Assembly: GCF_040403615.1 (NCBI RefSeq)
Contig: NZ_JBBAKG010000030.1
Span: 7,997-71,996, forward strand
Length of the DNA: 64,000 nt
Origin: Haliscomenobacter sp040403615
Lineage (GTDB): Bacteria; Bacteroidota; Bacteroidia; Chitinophagales; Saprospiraceae
Reading direction: 5' to 3'
Positions 54,276 through 62,365 of this stretch are shown one piece after another. The notes below the pieces were generated by a model, which made no database searches, was not told the DNA's origin, and saw only the letters and a program-made list of their open reading frames with translations. Every line of letters starts with the position of its first letter. Position 1 is the stretch's first letter. A program made the position numbers and the translations under genes.

Positions 54276-54935
54276 TTAGCGGTGCTTAAGGCTCATTAAC
54301 AGGGAAAAAGCTTTGTCCAAATCCTTATTCCCTACCACAATGGTGTATTCATTGGAGGTAGAGATCATTTCAACCAGGTTGATGCCATTGAGCGCCAACT
54401 CTTTGAGAATATAGTAGTACAAGCCGTATACAAATTGGTTGCCCGCAGGCAGCATAAGACTGATGGAACTGAGGTCTTTCTCTTTGACCAGCATTTTTTC
54501 TAATTGAAAAATTTCTTCCAATTCGATCCCCATGTTTTCCGAAATGACAATCGTGGTTTCTGACACTCCTTGTGAAAAAGAATAAAATACCTTGGCTTGC
54601 TTGCTGATGGCCTTGAGCAAATCGACCTGTTTGCTCAGCAAAGTCTCCGAATTAAGAAAAGTATAATCCAACAAGCCAGAGCGCACACTGATGTCGGTCA
54701 TTTGGTTGAAGAATTGCCGCATGTTTCTATCCAGGTTCATCAATTTCCCAGTATCCATGCGGTTGATGGCCTGAATGATCGCACCGTAGTTGATTGTTTT
54801 TCCTACAGCTTGTTCTACTTCCGGGTGAATCTTGCGAGCCAAAGAAGACACATTGACCAAACCTTCAGCTAAGGCTTCGATTAAAAAGGGAGACCGAAGG
54901 ATAATCTGACTGACGTGTTCTGATATTTTTATCAC
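54276..54935 (-). CDS. ACT-domain protein divergent from lysC
   Basis: 219 residues from the GTG at 54935 (MIKISEHVSQIILRSPFLIE); no ATG fits. Helical N-terminal half with EALAEGLVNVSSLARKIHPE, then two ACT-like units: about 118-155 (SGLLDYTF.., ETTIVISENM) and 150-215 (ISLMLPAGNQFVYGLYYYIL, GINLVEMISTSNEYTIVVG). ACT domains bind amino acids, and the STSNEYTIVV piece resembles aspartokinase ACT. Divergent from lysC, so possibly a lysine- or threonine-sensing regulator. Known to be common and uncharacterised in Bacteroidota. Confidence 0.82.
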   Translation of the reverse strand: MIKISEHVSQIILRSPFLIEALAEGLVNVSSLARKIHPEVEQAVGKTINYGAIIQAINRMDTGKLMNLDRNMRQFFNQMTDISVRSGLLDYTFLNSETLLSKQVDLLKAISKQAKVFYSFSQGVSETTIVISENMGIELEEIFQLEKMLVKEKDLSSISLMLPAGNQFVYGLYYYILKELALNGINLVEMISTSNEYTIVVGNKDLDKAFSLLMSLKHR

Positions 54936-54951
54936 TTTGTTAAAATTTATA

Positions 54952-54959
54952 CAAAAATA
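54952..54959 (-). promoter_or_regulatory. probable -7 box for the ACT-domain gene
   Basis: On the minus strand TATTTTTG fits TAnnTTTG, 16 bases before the GTG start; this supports the GTG over the upstream TTG, which would put the box inside the gene. Confidence 0.45.
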
Positions 54960-55011
54960 AATTTTTTCGTACAATTAACTGTTGAAATTTCCAATTGCTT
55001 GCTCCGCACTT

Positions 55012-55019
55012 TACTTTTG
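55012..55019 (+). promoter_or_regulatory. probable -7 box for lysC
   Basis: TACTTTTG fits TAnnTTTG, 57 bases before the lysC ATG. A TTG at 54995 is only 14 bases upstream, shorter than usual. Confidence 0.45.
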
Positions 55020-55076
55020 TTTCATCAATCAAGATGATTAATTATTGCAAGTATTCACATCATTAAGTACGAAGTT

Positions 55077-56426
55077 ATGCAAGTTCTGAAATTTGGTGGC
55101 ACCTCAGTTGGAAGTCCGGAAAGAATGCGTCGAGTAGGCGAACTGATCGACGATGGCCAACCTAAAATTGTGGTACTCTCGGCAGTATCTGGCACCACCA
55201 ATAAGTTGGTTGAATTGGGAGAACTCATTCGCAAACAACAGATTGAAGTCGCTTCCATCAAACTTGCGGCACTACGTGAGGAGTACCGGTTGTTTGTAAA
55301 CGAACTATTGCCCACTGATCCATTTCAGGCAAAAGGACATGATACTGTACGGGGTATTTTTGACGAAACCGAACAATTGCTTTGGGTAAATCGCTTTGAA
55401 ACCCGCCATGAAAAATGGATTCTTGCTCAAGGTGAAATCATTTCTACGAATTTATTTCAGTTGTACCTGGCATCCATAGAGCGGCCCTCTGCTTTGCTTT
55501 CTGCTCTCGATTTCATGCGTATTGACGAGCACGGCGAGCCAGATTTGGAATGGATTGAAGAAAGATTAGAACTCTTGTTGCCTCAACAACACCCTTTGGC
55601 AACCTATTTCATTACCCAAGGCTACATTTGTCGCAATGCTTTTGATGAAGTAGACAACCTTCAGCGGGGAGGAAGTGACTACAGTGCAACTTTAATCGGG
55701 GCAGCAATTCGTGCTTCTGAAATTCAAATTTGGACAGACATCGACGGCATCCACAACAATGATCCCCGCATCGTTGAAAACACCTGGCCGATCCGCCAAG
55801 TATCCTATCGGGAAGCAGCAGAATTGGCTTATTTCGGCGCCAAAATTTTGCACCCTACCTGCGTCATTCCAGCAGAAGAACGCCAGGTACCGATTGTACT
55901 GAAAAATACCTTTGAGCCAAAGGCTCATGGCACATTGATTTCAAGTACATCTTCCAATCGCACAATAACCGCTATCGCAGCCAAGGATGGCATCACCGCC
56001 ATCAAAATTCAGAGTGGCCGGATGTTGCACGCTTATGGCTTTTTGCGCAAAGTGTTCGAGGTATTCGAGCAATTCCGCACGCCAATCGACATGATCACAA
56101 CCTCTGAAGTATCCGTATCTCTGACTATTGATTCTGACCAACATTTGGCAGGAATCATTCAGAGTCTTGAAGCTTTTGGAGAGGTCAGTGTTGATAAAGA
56201 CCAATCTATCATTTGTATTGTAGGTGATGCCTTGAGCGCACATACCGAAGTAACCAAGCACATTTTCAGTGCCCTCGAAAGCATTCCGCTACGCATGGTT
56301 TCTTATGGTGGGAGCAGCAACAACATCTCTATTCTGGTAAGTGGAGATGCCAAAAATGCGGCATTGCGCAGCCTACATCAACATTTGTTTCAAAACGCAA
56401 ATACTACGCTGTCAGTAAATTTTTAG
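55077..56426 (+). CDS. lysC: aspartate kinase, monofunctional
   Basis: 449 residues. Phosphorylates aspartate, the entry to the lysine, threonine and methionine pathways. Start MQVLKFGGTSVGSPERM contains the KFGGTS motif; LQRGGSDYSATLIGAAI and EIQIWTDIDGIHNNDPRIV fit the kinase domain. Two ACT domains at about 305-370 (ITAIKIQSGRMLHAYGFLRK) and 380-445 (IICIVGDALSAHTEVTKHIF). Monofunctional: no homoserine dehydrogenase follows. Divergent from an ACT-domain protein and closed by element D and a terminator. Confidence 0.96.
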   Translation: MQVLKFGGTSVGSPERMRRVGELIDDGQPKIVVLSAVSGTTNKLVELGELIRKQQIEVASIKLAALREEYRLFVNELLPTDPFQAKGHDTVRGIFDETEQLLWVNRFETRHEKWILAQGEIISTNLFQLYLASIERPSALLSALDFMRIDEHGEPDLEWIEERLELLLPQQHPLATYFITQGYICRNAFDEVDNLQRGGSDYSATLIGAAIRASEIQIWTDIDGIHNNDPRIVENTWPIRQVSYREAAELAYFGAKILHPTCVIPAEERQVPIVLKNTFEPKAHGTLISSTSSNRTITAIAAKDGITAIKIQSGRMLHAYGFLRKVFEVFEQFRTPIDMITTSEVSVSLTIDSDQHLAGIIQSLEAFGEVSVDKDQSIICIVGDALSAHTEVTKHIFSALESIPLRMVSYGGSSNNISILVSGDAKNAALRSLHQHLFQNANTTLSVNF

Positions 56427-56431
56427 GCTAA

Positions 56432-56471
56432 GGGGCGACAAAAAAATAAGTGTTCATTTGTGCCCCACTAC
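56432..56471 (+). repeat. palindromic-element family 1, copy D
   Basis: Arms GGGGCGACAAAAAAAT and ATTTGTGCCCC enclose about AAGTGTTC, with ACTAC at the end: the most complete single-palindrome copy. It lies 5 bases after the lysC stop. Confidence 0.7.
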
Positions 56472-56529
56472 TAAGAAACGCATTCAGTTATTTTTTTCTG
56501 GTTAGGGCATACTGAATGCACAATCAATC

Positions 56530-56567
56530 CCGCTCGAAAGGTGAATGAATCTTTCGGCGGTTTTTTT
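56530..56567 (+). terminator. rho-independent terminator after lysC
   Basis: CCGCTCGAAAG pairs with CTTTCGGCGG (one bulge) across a 10-base loop, followed by seven T. Confidence 0.8.
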
Positions 56568-56683
56568 GTTTTTCACTGACTACTAACAACATATAGATTT
56601 CAGCGAAAATATTGCATTCTTTTTGCACATAATGCGTGACTGTGTTTTAAATTTGCGTCTAAGCATTGGTATTTTTGCATACA

Positions 56684-56784
56684 AAGAAAGTAAAAGGCAT
56701 TGCCTTTAAGCATAAGAATTGTTTATAGGGGGAACTTTTCAAATTTTGGACGGCAGGGTGATATTTCACTCTGCCTCTTTTTTT
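56684..56784 (+). ncRNA. possible small RNA between lysC and purH
   Basis: A promoter-like TATTTTTG at 56670-56677 precedes, and a strong terminator ends, a stretch of about 100 bases with an internal AAAGGC / GCCTTT hairpin, after the lysC terminator and before the purH promoter. It could be an independent sRNA or an attenuator leader for purH. No known family recognised. Confidence 0.3.
56752..56784 (+). terminator. rho-independent terminator upstream of purH
   Basis: GGCAGGGTGA pairs with TCACTCTGCC (one G-T pair) around a short TATT-type loop and is followed by TCTTTTTTT. It lies about 100 bases before the purH start. Confidence 0.8.
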
Positions 56785-56842
56785 AAACAGCTGGTTATTG
56801 GCATTCCTGCACTCAAGCTGCGCTTTATCAGAAAAAACTATT

Positions 56843-56850
56843 TACCTTTG
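56843..56850 (+). promoter_or_regulatory. probable -7 box for purH
   Basis: TACCTTTG fits TAnnTTTG, 34 bases before the purH ATG and after the terminator at 56752-56784, so purH can be read independently of lysC. Confidence 0.5.
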
Positions 56851-56884
56851 CCCATCTTTTTTAATACCGCATCCAAATCACAAA

Positions 56885-58411
56885 ATGGCACGTAAGAAAA
56901 TTCAGTCAGCCCTCATTTCAGTTTATTATAAAGATGGGCTTGAACCGATCATCCGTGAGTTACATACGCATGGAGTAAAAATATATTCAACAGGAGGAAC
57001 CCAACAATTCATCGAGCAATTGGGTATTCCGGTTATCCCGGTTGAAGACCTGACTTCCTACCCATCTATCCTGGATGGGCGGGTAAAAACTTTACACCCC
57101 AAAATTTTTGGTGGAATCCTGGCACGCCGCGAAGAAAACCATCAAACCCAACTGGCACAATACGATATTCCGGAAATTGATTTGGTAATTGTAGACCTCT
57201 ACCCTTTCGAAGAAACGGTAGCCAGCACTACAGATGAGCGTTCGATTATTGAAAAAATAGACATTGGTGGCATTTCCTTGATTCGGGCAGCTGCCAAAAA
57301 CCACCAGGATGTAGCCATTGTCGCTTCGCGCAATGATTATCCCTATTTTCTGGAATTGATTCAGACCAAACAAGGGACTACTGACCTTGAGGATCGCAAA
57401 GAATTGGCCCGCCGGGGTTTCCAGGTTTCCAGCCACTACGATACCGCAATTTTCAATTATTTCAATCAAGGAGTGCAGGAACCACTGTTTAAGCACAGCT
57501 TGACCCAACACGAAGAATTGCGCTACGGCGAAAATCCACACCAAAAAGCGGTGTATCACGGTGATTTGGAGCAGATGTTTGAAAAGCTGGGCGGTAAGTC
57601 CATCTCTTTCAACAACATGGTCGACATTGATGCGGCAGTCGGACTTATGCGGGAATTCATTGATGATGAGCCTACTTTTGCCATTCTCAAACATACCAAT
57701 GCATGTGGCGTGGCTACCCGACCTACGGTACTGGAAGCCTGGCAAGCCGCTTTGCAAGCAGACAATATTTCTGCGTTCGGAGGTATTTTGATCTCCAATA
57801 CCAAGATTGATCTGGCAACTGCATTGGCAGTAGATGAAATTTTTTACGAAGTACTTTTGGCTCCAGATTTTGATCCAGATGCTGCTAAATTATTGGTCAA
57901 GAAAAAGAACCGCATCCTGCTTAAAATTAAACACTTCAACGCACAAGCGCGCAATTTCCGCAGCTTGCTCAATGGGGTGATTGAACAAGATACCGACTTG
58001 GCGGTCGAAACGGAGACCAACTTCAACGTTGTGTCCAAAAAAGCGCCAACTACAGCAGAAATCAAAGACATGATTTTTGCCAACAAATGCGTGAAGCATC
58101 TCAAATCGAATGCGATTGCCTTGGCCAAAAACGCCCAATTGATTGGAATGGGTTGTGGTCAAACCTCAAGGGTGGATTCGATGCGCCATGCCATTGAAAA
58201 AGCACATCGTTTTGAGTTGGATACCCACGGAGCTGTAATGGCTTCCGATGCGTTTTTCCCCTTTGCAGATAGTGTACAATTGGCCCACGAAGCTGGCGTA
58301 ACCGCAGTAGTGCAACCCGGTGGCTCCATTCGCGACCAAGACAGCGTTGATTATTGCAATGCACATGGTCTGGCAATGGTTGTGACGGGAGTAAGGCATT
58401 TTAAACATTAG
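56885..58411 (+). CDS. purH: bifunctional AICAR formyltransferase / IMP cyclohydrolase
   Basis: 508 residues from the ATG at 56885. Carries out the last two steps of IMP synthesis. The N-terminal MGS-like cyclohydrolase domain (about 1-190) has KIYSTGGTQQFIEQLG, LDGRVKTLHPKIFGGILARR; the formyltransferase domain has LRYGENPHQKAVYHG, LKHTNACGVATR, ISAFGGILISNTKIDLATAL and MASDAFFPFADSVQLAHEAG. Full length. The stop codon is the first part of palindromic element copy E. Confidence 0.97.
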   Translation: MARKKIQSALISVYYKDGLEPIIRELHTHGVKIYSTGGTQQFIEQLGIPVIPVEDLTSYPSILDGRVKTLHPKIFGGILARREENHQTQLAQYDIPEIDLVIVDLYPFEETVASTTDERSIIEKIDIGGISLIRAAAKNHQDVAIVASRNDYPYFLELIQTKQGTTDLEDRKELARRGFQVSSHYDTAIFNYFNQGVQEPLFKHSLTQHEELRYGENPHQKAVYHGDLEQMFEKLGGKSISFNNMVDIDAAVGLMREFIDDEPTFAILKHTNACGVATRPTVLEAWQAALQADNISAFGGILISNTKIDLATALAVDEIFYEVLLAPDFDPDAAKLLVKKKNRILLKIKHFNAQARNFRSLLNGVIEQDTDLAVETETNFNVVSKKAPTTAEIKDMIFANKCVKHLKSNAIALAKNAQLIGMGCGQTSRVDSMRHAIEKAHRFELDTHGAVMASDAFFPFADSVQLAHEAGVTAVVQPGGSIRDQDSVDYCNAHGLAMVVTGVRHFKH

Positions 58412-58425
58412 TAGTGGGGCAAAAA
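58411..58425 (-). repeat. palindromic-element family 1, copy E
   Basis: GTAGTGGGGCAAAAA, exact reverse complement of the 15-mer in copies A and B; begins in the last base of the purH stop codon and lies 31 bases before the second coaX. Confidence 0.7.
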
Positions 58426-58456
58426 CTCAATACCTAAACCACGAAACCCAAATCAC

Positions 58457-59182
58457 TTGAACCTGACCATCGACATCGGCAACACCCGAACCAAGCTCGC
58501 CGTTTTTGACGGGGATAAGTTGGTAGAACGTCAGCATTGGGATGATTGGGCAATTGATGATTTATTGCACTTTACAACCAACCATAAGGTAAAGAATATG
58601 ATCTTATGTTCGGTTGGTCGGCGTTTGGACGAAGAATCAACAGTGCGGCTTGGTAAAAACCTCCGCTTGATTCAATTGGAAGCCAATACCCCTCTTCCAA
58701 TTCAAAATGCCTACAAAACCCCACAAACCTTAGGCAAAGATCGCCTGGCAGCGGTGGTGGGTGCCTTTGCACTTTTTCCAGGCATGAACTGCCTGGTGGT
58801 AGATGCAGGAAGTTGCATTACCTATGATTTATTGACAGCCGATGGCGTTTATTTGGGTGGAAACATAGCACCAGGATTGCGCATGCGTTTGCGCGCCATG
58901 CACGAGTTTACGGCGCGTTTACCCGAAGTGAATCTGCATCCAGTGCAAAACTGGATTGGAGATTCTACCCAAACTGCAATGAACAATGGTGCCATCTTAG
59001 GGACTTTTCTGGAAATTGAAGGATACCGGCAACGATGGGAAAAAGAATGGGGACAACTCAAAGTTGTGCTGACTGGCGGTGACGCTGGTTTCTTAACCCA
59101 ATCAATGCTGACTGATACTGTACACGAGCCGGATCTTGTATTCATTGGACTGAACAAAATATTGAACCATAATGTCGAGTAG
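58457..59182 (+). CDS. coaX: type III pantothenate kinase, second copy
   Basis: 241 residues with a TTG start (MNLTIDIGNTRTKLAVFDGD; no ATG in frame). DIGNTRTKLA, the TLGKDRLAAVVGA motif with the usual D-R pair, and VVDAGSCITYDLL support a conventional active CoaX of Bacteroidota type. The first step of coenzyme A synthesis. It is followed after 4 bases by an outer membrane protein gene, a common arrangement in this phylum. A second, divergent coaX is at 37683. Confidence 0.93.
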   Translation: MNLTIDIGNTRTKLAVFDGDKLVERQHWDDWAIDDLLHFTTNHKVKNMILCSVGRRLDEESTVRLGKNLRLIQLEANTPLPIQNAYKTPQTLGKDRLAAVVGAFALFPGMNCLVVDAGSCITYDLLTADGVYLGGNIAPGLRMRLRAMHEFTARLPEVNLHPVQNWIGDSTQTAMNNGAILGTFLEIEGYRQRWEKEWGQLKVVLTGGDAGFLTQSMLTDTVHEPDLVFIGLNKILNHNVE

Positions 59183-59186
59183 TTGG

Positions 59187-60539
59187 ATGAAAAAAACGGT
59201 GCTTTTTGCAACCGTAATGTTGTTGTGGATGCCTTGGATGGCCTCGGCTCAAACAACCACCGCACAAATTTTGCCCAAGCAAAACTCTCCCTATTCTCGC
59301 TTTGGGTTAGGTGATTTGTTTTCCCCAGCCTTAGTGTCCCAGGCAGGCATGGCTGGTATGGGTATTGCCTTACGCGATGGATCACATACCAATTGGTTGA
59401 ACCCCGCTTCCTTGAGTTCACTTGAGGTTGCAGGTCTGGAGGTTGTTGTTTCTGCAAAATATGCAGCCTTATCAGATGGTGACAAAAAAGATGCCACTTA
59501 CAGTGGAAATATTCGCCACATGTCGCTTGCTTTTCCGCTCAGCAACTCCATCAACCGATCGCTTGAGCGCAAAAAACGCAATTTTGACTGGGGAATGGGC
59601 TTCCATTTGGCACCTTACACGGAAGTTGGATACCTTATCCAAAACGTGGAGATCCGCAGTGAATCGCTTGAGCGGATTACCACAGATCTCAAAGGTGCGG
59701 GTGGTACTTACAAGTTGGGATTTGGCAATGGCTTTCGGTACAAAAACCTTTCCTTAGGAGTTGAAATTCAGTCACTGTTCGGTAAAACAACCAATAGTCG
59801 GGCGGTATCATTGGACAGTGTGGCTTTGGCTTATTCTGCCGATCTGCAAGATGCCATCAATTACAGCGGCGTCTCATTTCGATTGGGCGGTCAGTACTTA
59901 ATTCGCCTGGACAAAGCCGATAGCAAAGGTCTTTATGAAATTGGTGACCGCACCATCATACTAGGAGCCTATTATGTTCCAAATTCCAACCTTAAATCGA
60001 TCAGTAGTCGTTTGTATCGGAGTTTGTCTTCTGTGTCTGCGGTAAAAGATACCATTTCTTACGAAACTGACATCCAACGTTCAGGAACAATGCCTTCGGA
60101 AATGGGATTTGGCATCACTTATGAAGCGCTGGGAAAATTGCGCCTTAGTGCCGAATATTCACTGGCAAATTGGAGCGAGTACCAAAATGAAGCAAAAAGA
60201 GAACAATTGGCAGATACCCGCAGAATGGCGCTTGGAGTGGAGTATATCCCCAATGCCTTGTCTTACAATAGCAACTGGCAGCGGGCTCGCTACCGCTTGG
60301 GCATTTTCAGTGGTCAAGATCCGCGCAGCAACAACGGCCAACAATTGACCAACTCAGGGTTCACCTTGGGACTTGGACTTCCGGTTGTGTTGCCTCGGCA
60401 AACCATCTCTTATTTCAACATGGCCATCGAAGCAGGTCGTTTTGGAAGCAAAAATGGCTTAAAAGAAAACTACATTAAATTCCTTTTCGGATTTACATTG
60501 AACGACAGCAGTTGGTTCTTCAAGCGCAAATTTGGATAG
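59187..60539 (+). CDS. outer membrane beta-barrel protein downstream of coaX
   Basis: 450 residues from the ATG at 59187, which gives a classic signal peptide (MKKTVLFATVMLLWMPWMAS); an ATG at 59172 inside coaX is also in frame. Barrel-like, with NSPYSRFGLGDLFSPALVSQ near the start, NWLNPASLSSLE, and the FadL-like FGITYEALGKLRLSAEYSLA near the end. Related Bacteroidota proteins are often found next to coaX; role unknown, possibly hydrophobic-compound transport. It ends with a bidirectional hairpin. Confidence 0.82.
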   Translation: MKKTVLFATVMLLWMPWMASAQTTTAQILPKQNSPYSRFGLGDLFSPALVSQAGMAGMGIALRDGSHTNWLNPASLSSLEVAGLEVVVSAKYAALSDGDKKDATYSGNIRHMSLAFPLSNSINRSLERKKRNFDWGMGFHLAPYTEVGYLIQNVEIRSESLERITTDLKGAGGTYKLGFGNGFRYKNLSLGVEIQSLFGKTTNSRAVSLDSVALAYSADLQDAINYSGVSFRLGGQYLIRLDKADSKGLYEIGDRTIILGAYYVPNSNLKSISSRLYRSLSSVSAVKDTISYETDIQRSGTMPSEMGFGITYEALGKLRLSAEYSLANWSEYQNEAKREQLADTRRMALGVEYIPNALSYNSNWQRARYRLGIFSGQDPRSNNGQQLTNSGFTLGLGLPVVLPRQTISYFNMAIEAGRFGSKNGLKENYIKFLFGFTLNDSSWFFKRKFG

Positions 60540-60562
60540 AGACGCAATGTGTTGCTTTCCCA

Positions 60563-60617
60563 AAAATGAAATGCCTTTGCTACACGATACGTCGCGTTTC
60601 AAAGGCATTTTATTTTT
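60563..60617. terminator. bidirectional terminator between convergent transcripts
   Basis: AATGCCTTTG (60570-60579) pairs with CAAAGGCATT (60600-60609); plus-strand T-rich tail TTATTTTT, minus-strand tail TCATTTTTG. Confidence 0.82.
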
Positions 60618-60658
60618 GGAGGGATGCGAGAAGCGATACTTCACATCTCTATTATCGA

Positions 60659-61477
60659 TTACAAGGTTTTAAACAATCCTCTAACTTCATTGACCAACTC
60701 GTGAAAATCAGGACGTACCATCACCTCTTCTTGCCAGGCCAGGCCACGATCAACCAGGTTATAGGTGTGTTTGATCCGCGAACCGGGGATGATGTTTCCT
60801 TGCTCATCCCGATCCCTGCCCATGACCCACAGCGTATCGGCAATGGAGGCCGTAGATTCAATATCGTGAGATACCACAATAATGGTGTTGTACTCGTGCA
60901 TGGTAGAGATGCTTTTCAGCAACTCACGAACCTTATCGATCATCAGGATATCCAGTCCGCTAAAGGGTTCGTCGAGCAATAAAAAATGCTCAGAGCAAAG
61001 CAACTGTTGGGCGATGGCCACTCGTTGCTTTTGGCCACCTGAAAGTTCGGCAGGAAACCGATTGCCATACGCTTGCAAATCAAAATGCCCCAGCATTTCT
61101 TCACATTTCGCCTTGCGTTCAGCCACAGGAATTCCTTTGCGGGCTGCGGCCACCATCAAATTACCCATTACGGTGCGGTGATTGAATAAAGGGTAGCTCT
61201 GTTGCACCACCCCTACTCTACCAATTTGTACTGGAGTGAGCGGATCTCCTAGTAATACTTGACCCGTATCGGGTTTCAGCAAGCCCGCCAGTATTTCAAA
61301 AAACTTAGTTTTGCCAATCCCGGAAGGACCTAAAAAACCGACAATTTGCCCCTGACTCATCCCTGGGCGCACAATATCGCGCACATCTACATTGACATCG
61401 CGCAGGATTTGATTCCCCCCCAGGTTGAGCGATACATTTTCGACCTTGAGGATTGTATTTTTAAATTCGTGTGTCAT
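60659..61477 (-). CDS. ABC transporter ATP-binding protein (SsuB/TauB-like)
   Basis: 272 residues with Walker A GPSGIGKTKF (about 50-59), the Q-loop VVQQSYPLFNHRT, signature LSGGQKQRVAIAQQL and Walker B FLLLDEPFSGLD, plus the VSHD switch. It starts 9 bases after the permease gene. Energises import with the permease (61487-62284) and the OmpA-fused binding protein (62366-63903). Organisation resembles the nitrate/sulfonate/taurine class, but the substrate is not known. Confidence 0.93.
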   Translation of the reverse strand: MTHEFKNTILKVENVSLNLGGNQILRDVNVDVRDIVRPGMSQGQIVGFLGPSGIGKTKFFEILAGLLKPDTGQVLLGDPLTPVQIGRVGVVQQSYPLFNHRTVMGNLMVAAARKGIPVAERKAKCEEMLGHFDLQAYGNRFPAELSGGQKQRVAIAQQLLCSEHFLLLDEPFSGLDILMIDKVRELLKSISTMHEYNTIIVVSHDIESTASIADTLWVMGRDRDEQGNIIPGSRIKHTYNLVDRGLAWQEEVMVRPDFHELVNEVRGLFKTL

Positions 61478-61486
61478 GGTTGAGGT

Positions 61487-62284
61487 TTATCTTCTTTCCA
61501 AACTCAAAGAAGCATAAGGGCAAATGATGTTCTTGACTACGCCGATCAAGTAATCCATTCCGATACCGACCAACAAAATCAGGATTTGAATGGCAAAAAC
61601 GGCATCCAGATGCAAGTGTTTGTTCTGGTTGAGCAACATTGCGCCGATGCCCCCTTCTGCCCTGGAAATCCCCTCTACCATCGTCAGCATCATCCAACTG
61701 ATGGCAAAGTTTTGCCGAATGATTTCAAACACTTCATGCAAGCGGCCAAGGATAATGACCTCCCCTACTGTCTGCCACTCACTCATGCCCAAAGTTCGAG
61801 CATGGTTAAATTCCGTTTTGGAGATGGACTGAATCATAGCGATAGCGGAAGTAACAAAAAAAACCGTGATGCCAAAAACCATCAAAGACACCTTGAGGTT
61901 GTGACCTCCCGAAGTGAGCAGCGTAAACACGAAGCTCAAGCCCACCAAAGTCAAAAAACGGCCTTTGGAAACAATAAATGCGGTCGGTCTGAAAAAGGGC
62001 AATACCGTCAAATAGGAAAGCGTCAGCGAAATGATGATGGACAAACCCATTGCTTGAATACACAGCGTCATACTGGTAAACAGCTCCCGAATCAAGTCAC
62101 CTCCTTTGAGCAAACGACCAAACGCAGACCAGATTTCGGGTGGCCGTGGTAAAATCTCCGAAGAAGTATACCAGGCAATCAGCGCAATAATTGCCTGCAC
62201 TACAATTATCAATACCACTGTAGGTCGGCCTACACTGGTGTTGGGTTTAAATACGCGCAGAAGATCAGCGGTAAATTTGGACAT
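61487..62284 (-). CDS. ABC transporter permease (BPD_transp_1)
   Basis: 265 residues from the ATG at 62284; about six transmembrane helices. The coupling loop has FNHARTLGMSEWQTVGEVII, the EAA-type motif of SsuC/TauC-like permeases. It belongs with the ATPase 9 bases downstream and the binding protein upstream; stem-loop family 2 copy 2 lies between permease and binding protein and may reduce their stoichiometry. Confidence 0.9.
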   Translation of the reverse strand: MSKFTADLLRVFKPNTSVGRPTVVLIIVVQAIIALIAWYTSSEILPRPPEIWSAFGRLLKGGDLIRELFTSMTLCIQAMGLSIIISLTLSYLTVLPFFRPTAFIVSKGRFLTLVGLSFVFTLLTSGGHNLKVSLMVFGITVFFVTSAIAMIQSISKTEFNHARTLGMSEWQTVGEVIILGRLHEVFEIIRQNFAISWMMLTMVEGISRAEGGIGAMLLNQNKHLHLDAVFAIQILILLVGIGMDYLIGVVKNIICPYASLSLERR

Positions 62285-62299
62285 GTCTGAAGTTTTGGG

Positions 62300-62353
62300 T
62301 TTTGGGTTGCCCACAATTTTCGCTTTAGTGGCAGAATTGTGGGCAACCCAAAA
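62300..62353. repeat. stem-loop family 2, copy 2
   Basis: 19-bp perfect arms TTTTGGGTTGCCCACAATT / AATTGTGGGCAACCCAAAA with a 16-base loop; shares GTTGCCCACAATTTT with the terminator at 28371-28420. Between the binding-protein stop and the permease start, hence inside an operon. Confidence 0.85.
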
Positions 62354-62365
62354 CTTGAAACCAAT

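Larger units (their letters stand above)
56427..56884. other. 458-base intergenic region between lysC and purH
   Basis: No protein gene. In order: palindromic element copy D, an inverted repeat with GCATTCAGT / ACTGAATGC arms (56480-56519), a lysC terminator, a -7-like TATTTTTG at 56670-56677, a hairpin AAAGGC / GCCTTT near 56693, a terminator at 56752-56784, and a TACCTTTG -7 box for purH at 56843-56850. Confidence 0.6.
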
